Assembly: GCA_035610365.1 (NCBI GenBank)
Contig: CM069439.1
Location: 21,651,533-21,715,532, forward strand
Length of the DNA stretch: 64,000 nucleotides
Origin: Aquatica leii
Lineage: Eukaryota > Arthropoda > Insecta > Coleoptera > Lampyridae
Reading direction: 5' to 3'
Shown: piece after piece, positions 55,110-64,000 of the stretch
How the letters are laid out: each line of letters opens with the position of its first letter
Numbering within the stretch: the first letter of the stretch is position 1
Notes under the pieces: model-generated
The model's database searches: none
What the model was told of the DNA's origin: nothing
The model's input: only the letters and a program-made list of their open reading frames with translations
Translations under genes and position numbers: made by a program

Positions 55110-58099
55110 GCATGTAAATAGGCGACCAGCAAACGTGGACAAAATTATTTATCGATAGAAAATCATTTCTACAAGGTTGTAAATGATACAAAAACGTTTT
55201 ATATTGACTTTGTAAATAATTTTAATCAGAAATCTATAAGTTAAATGACGTTTAATCACTCTCGTCACTGTCTGACATCGTTTCGCTTGACTCGTCTGAA
55301 ACATCTTGTGACATAGCGGTCACTAAAACTTCCTCTTCTTCATTTGGAGGAGCTAAAAGCTGTAAAACTTCATGAGAAAAATTTTGTCTAAATTTCGGAG
55401 GCAACTTCCTCACAGATGTTATATAAGGATCCGACGAAACAAGTATCAAATTTAGTAAATCCTGATTGGTTGTTTCTCTCGAAGTTTTTCGAGTATGACT
55501 CCTATAAAATTTTAAATCTTTATTGCGACATTCTTGCGCTTCTTCGGACAGCTGTCCCATTGGCAGTAAGGCATGAGCAATAATATTAGAACCATGAATT
55601 AAAATCTTATGCATCGAAGCAGGCATGTAATACCACGGATATAAATCTACTTATAATTTAGCTGTTTCGAATGCATAAGTTTTAAAAGCTTCTCTATCTA
55701 TAAGAAAAGTCGATGAAATGGCTTCCAATATTACTGAGCATCTTTTGATCAGCCCTTCATCAATTCCCGTAATTTTGGATGAGACTTCGAAGTTCTTAAA
55801 AAACCGCCGAGCCGTGTTGCCATCGTTTGAAGTATCACTACCTCCAGGTTTTACGTGGTCAACTAACAGCCCTAATTGATTTTTGAAATCTTGCTGCAGC
55901 GTCTTTTTTCGATTTTCAAAAATTCTTTTTTCTTCGGGCTGTCTGACTTGCCACTTTTTAAATTCCATGCGATAGGAAATATGAATAAAACATTGAAAAA
56001 ACCTTATCCACGCATGCAATGGTGCCAAGCCAAAACGATATGCACTCTCATTTACGGTTCTTGCACTTACTGCCTCCAGGTCGTTCATTTTTGTAGGGGT
56101 TGCGTTGCAAATATAACACTTCTGCGCTGATGTTTTTGAAGTAATAGCATTACAAATTTCTCCATCCAACATTGTAAGTGCCATTTGCTGTATTACAAAA
56201 AACGTTTTCCCTGCAACACAAACCTCAGTCTTTTGTAAATTGTTAATTTGTTCTTGGATATTATCAATCTCCTGTGTTGATAATTCTGTCCTTTCTTTTT
56301 TAAAATGTAACCTAATTGGTCTACAATATCTCACTGAAGAAAGCCGTGGATTTGGCCACAAAACTATTTTATTTTTTGATTTTGACATAGAAGACAATTG
56401 AAGCGGCACAAAAGAACTTATGAACATATCACTATCCCGAAAATTGTCTGTAGATTTTTGTTTATATTCACTGTGTCCAGTGCTTCCGTCACAACCCCAT
56501 TTGGAAATCAGAACAAGTTCTTGTGAAATGTCATTAGCCATGGTTATAAATACTTCCTCCTGCGACAATACAAGTCTTCTTATAGTTAAATCTAAAAGAG
56601 CTTGAAGTTGTACCTCCATTAGAGCTTCAGTATTTGTGATAGCTTCGTCTGGAGGATAGCATGCCTTTTTTGCAGCTTGTATTTTGTGGTAACTTGGATA
56701 GATATCCGCCATCCTTGTTTTCGCTTGAACTCTAATTTTTATGTATTGACTCTTTGTCAATTTGGTATCTATGAATAAAGCCAGTGCTTCATCGGATGAA
56801 TATGGCTTTATTTTTTTTTTCTTTCGCTTTTGTCCATGCTTTTCTTATTCTGGAAGACCTACTTGGTGTTGTCTCAACTGCCTCGTAAATTAATTTAGCA
56901 GCGTCCTTTTGGCCAGCACTTCGCAAACTCATTTGAGCAGCATATGCTAGTTCACCGGAACCGTACTGCTCGCGAAGCTCTTTAGTTTTGCGTCTTTTTG
57001 AGTGGTCGCCCAATTCAAAAATGAAGTAGAAGGTCGGCCACTACTTGTTGATGGTAAGCTTTCATCCACAACTTCATCAGCTATAGCTTCAGATGGCAAT
57101 TCAAGTATATCTTCATCCAGCCAATCTGAATTCCTATCTAGAAATATGTTTTCCGTGTTATTGCACTTTTTCCACCGTGTTTCTAATTTATTGCAAAATC
57201 GACGAATAGTTTTTTTCATATTTTCAATACCTTGTTCATCTTCAAAAGCACTAGTAAAAGTATTCATTACATGTTTTGGTTTCACGGCAATGTTCTGACC
57301 TTTCTTTTCGAGCCATATTTGAAATACATCTCTTCTAGTCTTTTGAAGAACAACCCCTAAGGAAAAAAAAAACATTTCTTTAGTCATCCCTTTATACAAA
57401 TTGCATTTTAAATTTTTATAATAGGTTTACAGAATTTAACAATGTTTTCAAGATAATATTATAAAATATGATGATACAGTTAATTTTAAATAAATCTTAA
57501 AATTTCCACCATTGCATATACGTAAAAAAGTTTCCTGCATTGAAAATGAAGTTTAACGAAGAGCGCGCCGCGCTGCAGTGTAGGGATTATTAGGTCACAA
57601 CTTTTAAACTTGAACATTTTTGAGGCTAATTTTTTTTAAACATCAATAAGAATACTGTCCTTTATATTTTAAAAAAAGAAAGAGAGTGGGATATTGTGGG
57701 ACTTTTTTTGTAGGTCAACTTAAAGTCGACAGTGTTAACTTATTTTACTTGAACTCGCAAATTATATAAATTCCTATATTTATATACAAAATATATATTT
57801 AAACACTATCACAATAACAAGTACTTACCTTGATTTCATTGATCCATGATGTTTTAAGCAAATAAAGTAAATGTAAAAGTCTTAGTACCACTTTAAAGCA
57901 GGGACACAACACTAGAGCGTGCAACTGAAGTCGATGAATACGAACCTGTAAAAAAACCGTTTAAGGGTTTGGAACCCTTATTTATAAGTCATTGGGAAGC
58001 TGAAACATTCCTGTACATATTACTCATATTTTAAGCCGCTTAGAAAAAAGTGAAAATTTCGCATTTTGTCCACAAATGCCGGTAGTTTGTCCCACTGTG
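55110..58099 (-). mobile_element. Transib transposon (RAG1-related), near full length
   Basis: The upstream (right) end is clear. On the minus strand it begins CACAGTGGGACAAACTAC at 58099, a perfect Transib/RSS-type heptamer, bordered outside by CGGCG (58100-58104), a GC-rich pentamer of the kind Transib favours. The left end is less certain: GACCAGCAAACGTGGACAAA (55124-55143) matches the inner part of the right terminal repeat (58061-58082 reversed) at 17 of 22 bases, but no heptamer or CGGCG copy is seen beyond it. Total length is about 3 kb, as expected for the family. Confidence 0.8.
55252..57399 (-). pseudogene. Transib transposase (RAG1-like), lightly broken
   Basis: Four minus-strand frames follow RAG1/Transib order. 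The N-terminal part (57399-56947) ends DESLPSTSSGRPSTSF. Next is a basic segment HSKRRKTKELREQYGSGELA (57013-56789). The core is frame 56760-55651: first catalytic Asp in SKWGCDGSTGHSEYKQ, then NPRLSSVRYCRPIRLHF, second Asp in LTMLDGEICNAITS, CYICNAT zinc pair, APLHAWIRFFQCF and TSNDGNTARRFF. The last frame (55626-55252) has MHKILIHGSNIIAHALLPMG and the catalytic Glu in SEEAQECRNKD. Breaks are two frame changes (near 57005 and 56785, the latter at a poly-A run) and one in-frame stop at 55651-55653. All three catalytic residues survive. Confidence 0.85.
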
Positions 58100-58104
58100 C
58101 GGCG

Positions 58105-59600
58105 TCACTAATTTTGTCTATTTTTGTAGTTCAATTGGTTTGCCCTTTATCTTTCTAAGTAGAACGGTAATTGTGCTCGGCATTAAATTAGTATTAAAAA
58201 CTCCAAATCCAAACAGTCCCGGCTGTTGTTTCCCATTTATAGCTTTAGTAGTATTCAATAGTTGAGTGCGAAATGATTGCAAACTGGAGGGCACATTTTT
58301 TATAAAAATTTAGAAAAGCATAGAAATGGGTATTTGAGCTGTGTTGGTAACGCTTAGCTTTTCTTTTCTAAGTGATGTACGGTAAGAAACACAAAGCAAG
58401 CAACAAAATCTCAAAATATCAAACTTTATTTGGCCCAAGGGTCAAGGGTTCAAGAGAAAAAGTCACCTCCGCAAAGCTCAAATAATAATGTTGCGCTCAC
58501 AATTATGTCATGCGAGGAAAGGTCAAAAAATTGTCTACTGACTCATTTTCTGCTGGCTTAGATACGTTTTAAAGCATTCGAATAAACGTAAAATTTATTA
58601 AAATTTAGACCTAATCAATTTTAGAGCCAAAGTAAAACCTTCGGAAATTTAGCCAGACTTTGATTGAATACGCTTAGATTAAATAAATCATTCAATGATT
58701 AAATAAAAAATTTATATTGTGTGATTCCTGATAATTGCTTCACCACACTCTAACTAGTTGAGGCGCATTTAAAAAGAAAACAACAAAACTAAATGACTAC
58801 TGGATTTTACTCGAGTTTTATGGCGGTTCACAGTTTTACAGCTTTTAAGATTATGACACGATTCGAGCTACGTTGAACATCCTTTCAGATGTAAAGGTTG
58901 CAAAGTGGAGATTTCATCTTTGGAAATGTGCATCAACAGTTTAAAAATTTAGTTTTTTTCAATAGTTTGTTGCGTTCGCAATTCGTTGTCATATATAAAA
59001 AAAACTTACAGCAGATTGGACTTGCAATAAAAACATTTGGCGGCGCAAAATAATCGACATGCCTTTTTATTAAATTTTCTTTTTTTACGGATTCTGCCAT
59101 TTTTTCTCTTGTTAATATTAACCAAATGCGCTACTGACTATAAAAAAGCATTAAAAAGATGAATTTTACTATAACATGAATCCTTTCTCTAGTCTTAACA
59201 GATTTATAACGCTAATAATCTTTACGATTGTTTAACTGTACAATTTCGACATTCAAAATTTACTCAAATTTTATTTTACCTACTTTCGTCTTATGTTGAT
59301 AAATTCACAGTAAAATCGTTTATGATTTAAACTAGTAATTTCTCATAGTTTTTATTATAAAACTTTATAAATCAAGTTTATTAAATTATTTCGTTTACGA
59401 GTTGTAAAATCTGAACATAAATTATCGGTTTAGTAGAACATGTGTGTTTTGGTCGAATTGCTTTTGGTGACCACTGCACCTTTCTTTGCGGCTAAGGGTA
59501 GCTTTGTCGATGTCGTAATATTACACCAGCATCGAAATCGCCACAATTTTTGTATTGAAATGGCTTGCTTAATAATTTAAAATAACCAATAAACTATTAC
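58105..59600. other. Stretch without a recognised gene
   Basis: No supported coding sequence, RNA gene or repeat boundary was found. Confidence 0.35.
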
Positions 59601-59603
59601 CCT

Positions 59604-59862
59604 AAAACGGTGCAAAGTAGAAGAAAGTTGCACATAAACACTTTTATAGAGGACAAAATTTACTATAAAAAAGTCGGCGGAAGGGTACAATTACGTTCAA
59701 TGGTTTAGATACAAGTGTGCAAAGTTGCACGAAAATTACATTAAAATTCTGTAACTCTTAAACTATTAGATATAATTATACACTCCCGCGGACTTTTTTG
59801 TAGTAAATTTTGTGCTCAATAAATTGTTTATGTGCAATTTTCATCTATATGGTACCGTTTTT
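59604..59862. repeat. Foldback MITE-like element, about 84-bp arms
   Basis: The left arm 59604-59687 (AAAACGGTGCAAAGTAG... to ...AAGTCGGCGGAAGGGTA) and the reversed right arm 59778-59862 (AAAACGGTACCATATAG... to ...AAGTCCGCGGGAGTGTA) are clearly inverted copies with about 80 percent identity. The unpaired centre is 90 bp. No open frame. It is most likely a non-autonomous DNA transposon; no target duplication or autonomous parent was seen. Confidence 0.75.
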
Positions 59863-60512
59863 GCAGCGCACAAGGCGGAAGCTCGCGTGGATCTAATTCT
59901 GCAATTACTATAATCATTTTTCATCACTGCTGAGTGAAATTAAGACTTATTATATTTTTAAAACATAAAACGAATCATAAAAAATATCTTGTTTAATATT
60001 AATAATAAACACTGCATCCGAAAAATACAAAAAATGAAGTGAAAGTGAGCACGTTACGTTATACGATCCTTCGAATCAAGCTTCTTATAAGTGTTTTCAA
60101 CACTAAAATACAAATGTTTACTAGACTACGATTCAAAACAAAATGGTGTAGGAACAATTCAAGCTCATCCACTGACTTCGTTATGACAAAAATAATTGTA
60201 TTTTTCCTAAATTGACTAAATTCACTTATTTCTAGGTCATACACAATATGAATGCCATTAAAATTAATCTGATTGTGTTATTTTACTAATGGGTCTATCG
60301 GACCAATATTGAACGATTAAGGAACAAACGGCAATTAAGTATATTATTTGCTAATGAAGCCTTTAAACAAAATCCAACTCACATGTAATTAGAACCAAAT
60401 TGCTATACGAGTAAGGTCATTAAATATGAGAGCATAAATACTATTAATAACAAATTAATTAGTATATATTTATTTACGAGGGTCCATTGGATCCACGTTG
60501 AACGTTTAAGGG

Positions 60513-60590
60513 TTAACTACGACGCTGTCGCCAAATGTCGCTTATAATCCTTACCAAGAAAACCGCGAAAGCTTAAGATTCTAAAAAAAA
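60513..60590 (+). mobile_element. PLE 3'-end scrap related to PLE C
   Basis: The plus strand shares ACTACGACGC, GTCGCTTATAAT and AACCGCGAAAGCTTAAGATT, in this order and at nearly the same spacing, with the 3' tail of PLE C (minus strand 9067-8999). It is therefore a severely 5'-truncated copy or a fragment of one. Confidence 0.65.
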
Positions 60591-60599
60591 GTACTTCCT

Positions 60600-63500
60600 T
60601 ATGTGTTTTTTAAGTTTTTACTCTAAAATGAGCAGTATCAGATCAATCACCATACAGAAAATTGATCGGAAACCGATTTAAAGCTCGTAGACTATGGGTT
60701 TCAAACATTTATAAAAGACCCAAAAAATTAATTGCATTGTTGATAAACTTTTATACTTACTTTTATTTTATAATATACACAAAAAGAGTAAATATATTTA
60801 AAAAAATATATTTATATTAAAAATATATTGGTTTTGGTATTTGTGATAGCATATTCGAATTCCGAATCTACACGAGTGACCAAATAAACAATTTCGAGAT
60901 TTAATTTTATAGAACGAAATAAATCAATCATTATTAAAAAAATTAATAAGAAAGAAATTAAGATTTTTATTTTTAATGTTAAGTTGAGATCTAAATGGTC
61001 TCTCTGTAAAAATGACTTATGCAGTTTTTGAACAATCTGATGGTTTCCATTCTATAGACGTTAGTTTGCAGTAAATGTTTTAGACGTGAATAAAATTTCA
61101 ATTTACGATTTATCTTTACAATGCAAGCTTTTGTTGTAAGTAAGTAAGTTGGATTAAATGTGTAAGGCTTTACGTAGATAACAAATTATTTTTTGTAACG
61201 CTTTTAAAAATGTATCTACACCAAATAATTAACGTCAGTCAATACTAAACAAATAATCTCGACATTGTAAATAAATTTTAATAGACGCTTGTAAAAACTT
61301 CATTTCAGATCTTACAATATCACAAGCAGGTCTGTGCTTTGTAATTCATTTTTCTCGGAATTAAAAAAAATAATTATTTTAATAGACTTTTTATTTTGTC
61401 ATTCAGCGTTGCTATAATCTTTAAAGTGTAAAGTTTAATTTAGACATTCTGGGAAATTCCTTGTTCTTGACACAAAATAAAAACACAATAAAAATTAAAA
61501 TAAAATCACTTTTTAATAGATTTAAGACTTCTAGTACGCTGTATAAAAACAAATATTAAAACGAATAAACTAAATTTATAGTTTTCACAAAAAGCAAAAC
61601 GTGCGTGTTTAAAAACTGTTATTAATAATAGTCCTGCTTTGAGAGTTGTCAGCAATTAAAATAAAACCAAATAATAACAAAAACTAAAAATATACATGCT
61701 TTTACATATTAAAGTTAAAATATTTGTATTAAACGTTTCTATGCAGGATAGTTTTCAATACCAGCAATTTTTTTACTATAAATAAATGTTTAACGAAAGC
61801 TATATAAAACTAACGTGTTTATCAATTAACGCATGTATTTTAACAGTATTCCAAAAATTTCAGAATAACTAAAAGGCTTTTGTATTTCAATGCCAAATTT
61901 ATCAAAACGAGTGACAGAAATGACGTGATGACGAGTACTTTAATTTTTTTAAAAGCAGATTAAAACTTTGTAATTAAATTTTTTGTTTGATAGTACTAAT
62001 AAAGGAATGATCATTTTTAAAACAAAAACAATTGTTGTAATAGCGACAATAAAAAAATTTAAACAAATAAAATGTAAAATACATTAGTAGCTGGACAACC
62101 TATTGTAGAAAATTCAACGAGTGCAATTACAATATAAATAGATAGCACTTTCAGGAAGAGTTGGAAAAATGAACAAAATCAATTATTTTGTACTGTCTAT
62201 CTATGTAATGGATGTGATCTTTAAAACTTCAGGAAATAATGCCATTCCATTAATCTATTACATTTTTATTGTTTTATTTTGAATTTCATAAAAGCTAAAT
62301 TAATAATAGTTACTTTAAAAAAAATAGTGCAATAAAATCTAATTGTAACAATTTTAACGTTTGTGTTACATTTAGTAATTACAATTGCATTCAAAAGCAC
62401 TTTGTAAAAGTCAATTGTTTTAAATGCTAGATTTATTGCATTAAATACCATCACATAATGTTTTTATTATTTTGACACGTTTATTTACGTAAAGACTTTC
62501 TAACTCTTTATTATTTTGTCATTGTTAAAGCTTTAAAAAATTCTAAAACGATGTTTTATTATAAAAATTAACAAAAAATTTTGAACTTTAGACAACGTTT
62601 GAATAATTTAGTTTTACGAAATAAAATTATTATTGCACAAAGCAATTGAAAAAAAAATATTAATTATATTTTGTGACTTTTTGTATTTTAATAACATACA
62701 CATTGAAAACATAATCACATAAAATTAACTTTTTTATGCTTAAATAAAAAGAAACATAATTACATTTTTTTTCAGTACCTACGTAACAATTGTTTTACTT
62801 TTTAATTATATTACGGCCATCATCAACATGTACGCATAAATTTTAAACAAAACTAGACTAAATTGAAATTTAATTAATTGTTTATTATGATATTGGTGAC
62901 ATTAATTAAATTTTTGGGTTATACAAAATTACAAGTTTTTGACTTTCACCATCTTGGTTGCTTATAACTAGCCATTTCAATTAAACTTTTTGAATTACAA
63001 CTTGATTTAAAAAGAAAACTAAAAAAATGTAAAAAAAATTAACACTTTTAAAATTGTGTTACCAAAACAACCTTGCAAAAATTTAGAACAAAATAATGAT
63101 AAAAAATATTTAATTAAAGTTTTCACAGTAATAGACTTTATTTATTAAAAAAATAATAAATATATGCAAATAGTTAACAAAACCTTAAAAAAATAAACTA
63201 AAACTTATAAAATTGTATAAAAACAAAATGTTAAAAAATTTAATCATTAAGAGCAATAAAAAATACAATTTAATTTTTGTTTAGAAAATATAATATACGA
63301 AAGTGTGTTTGCGTACAAAAATATTAATAAACGCAGAGTTAATTTATAACGGTTTGAGGAATACCGTTTTTTATACGTGGAATCTGTGGAGTGTGTTCAC
63401 ATGAACACGAAAAAAACGTTGACTGAAGAATGCGGATAGAAAAAAAATTACTTACACATTATCAGTCTGATATATAAGCTTTTATTAAAAAAAATTAGTT

Positions 63501-63660
63501 GCTTTCAGTTTGTAAAGTATTGTGCTATTCAAATTGCCAAATTAAACGTGTGTCGTGACAAATACAAAGAGAAAAGATGTTGATTTACAAAAAAATTTAA
63601 TTTTTTTAAATATTTACTTAAAACATTATTCTTACGCTACATTTTAACAAACAACAAACA
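60600..63660. other. AT-rich stretch, probably including an LTR at its right end
   Basis: No recognised gene. If the primer-binding site at 63678 is real, an LTR should end at about 63675 (the last bases are AACGTTACA). Its start could not be fixed. Confidence 0.3.
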
Positions 63661-63677
63661 TCATAAAACGTTACAAT

Positions 63678-64000
63678 TTGGCGCCCAACGTGGGGACAAG
63701 GTTGAAAACCTGTAGATTTTGTTAAATAATATGATCCAATTAATTAATTTAGTGAGCATTGTTTTAATGTTTAATTTATTTAACAGAAAAAAAAACATTT
63801 TGCTGTAAATTGATTTAATTGTTATATAAATGCTAAGTTCAAAGCCTGTAATATGTGTGGAATTGAAAATTGTGTTTGTGCATGCTGCGAGTGGTTATTG
63901 AAACTGAATTAATCTCTGGTAAATGTTGATAACCTCGAAGCAAACAAACGTAATTTAAAATACTTTAGAAAAGTTGTTAAAGTCAATTTAATTTGGCCTT
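63678..64000 (+). mobile_element. LTR-element primer-binding site and leader, fossil, leaves the window
   Basis: TTGGCGCCCAACGTGGGGAC matches the tRNA-Lys type primer-binding site, directly after a possible LTR end (ACA). The following 300 bp would be the untranslated leader of a Gypsy-type element continuing beyond the window. No coding part is visible here, so state and age cannot be judged. Confidence 0.5.

Noticed and set aside
60059-60244. 61-codon minus frame with hydrophobic composition.
   Set aside because: No motif, no context; consistent with chance in AT-rich DNA.
1-64000. CRISPR arrays, operons, bacterial promoters or ribosome binding sites.
   Set aside because: Spliced exons, poly(A) signals and animal transposons show eukaryotic DNA; no direct-repeat/spacer array is present.

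Overview
The window is AT-rich, intron-bearing, repeat-dominated DNA from an animal, most likely an arthropod and probably an insect. That reading rests on its mixture of Penelope-like elements, DD41D mariner-like and Tc1 elements, three different piggyBac-type elements, a Transib element, a hAT remnant, a Gypsy LTR element and two poorly named transposase-like families. No complete host gene is visible. Two short acceptor-bounded open terminal exons (16733-16807 plus, 50289-50387 minus) are the only candidate host coding pieces, and neither could be identified.

Layout. 1-5335: a Penelope-like element (PLE A) running in from the left edge, then a head-to-head pair of a second family (B1 minus, B2 plus). 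5340-8990: AT-rich DNA with two minus-strand LTR-element fossils. 8990-11070: PLE C in two opposite-facing parts, then an integrase-core remnant. 12326-12477: a tandem array of a 20-bp self-complementary unit. 12943-14445: a DD41D mariner-like element. 16733-16807: host-like terminal exon. 19756-32150: a nested stack bounded by 31-bp inverted repeats. The outer layer looks like a DUF7869-type element (copy B) whose intron holds a second DD41D element and an abutting Tc1 element. A Gypsy element (24465-28749) and another DUF7869-type copy (A) lie further inside. 33730-37575: PLE D in two opposite parts, one interrupted by a piggyBac. 38115-39235: PLE E, again with its 5' part inverted. 39880-41170: hAT remnant. 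41387-43480: second piggyBac, with all three catalytic Asp still readable. 45504-46189: IS630/Tc1-like remnant. 46752-46890: long hairpin. 51805-53046: an unnamed 'VDFAENF' transposase-like family. 53337-54650: third piggyBac. 55110-58099: Transib (RAG1 relative) with an RSS-like end. 59604-59862: foldback MITE-like repeat. 60513-60590: PLE 3' scrap. 63678-64000: tRNA-Lys-type primer-binding site and leader of an LTR fossil leaving the window.

The most noteworthy signals are hammerhead-ribozyme-like folds at PLE 3' ends, repeated 5' inversion of PLE insertions, the Transib with a 23-spacer RSS-like terminus, the nested DUF7869-type stack, and the 20-bp palindromic array. Nearly all coding sequence is decaying transposon sequence. 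Family calls rest on motif recognition by eye; no alignment or database search was run.
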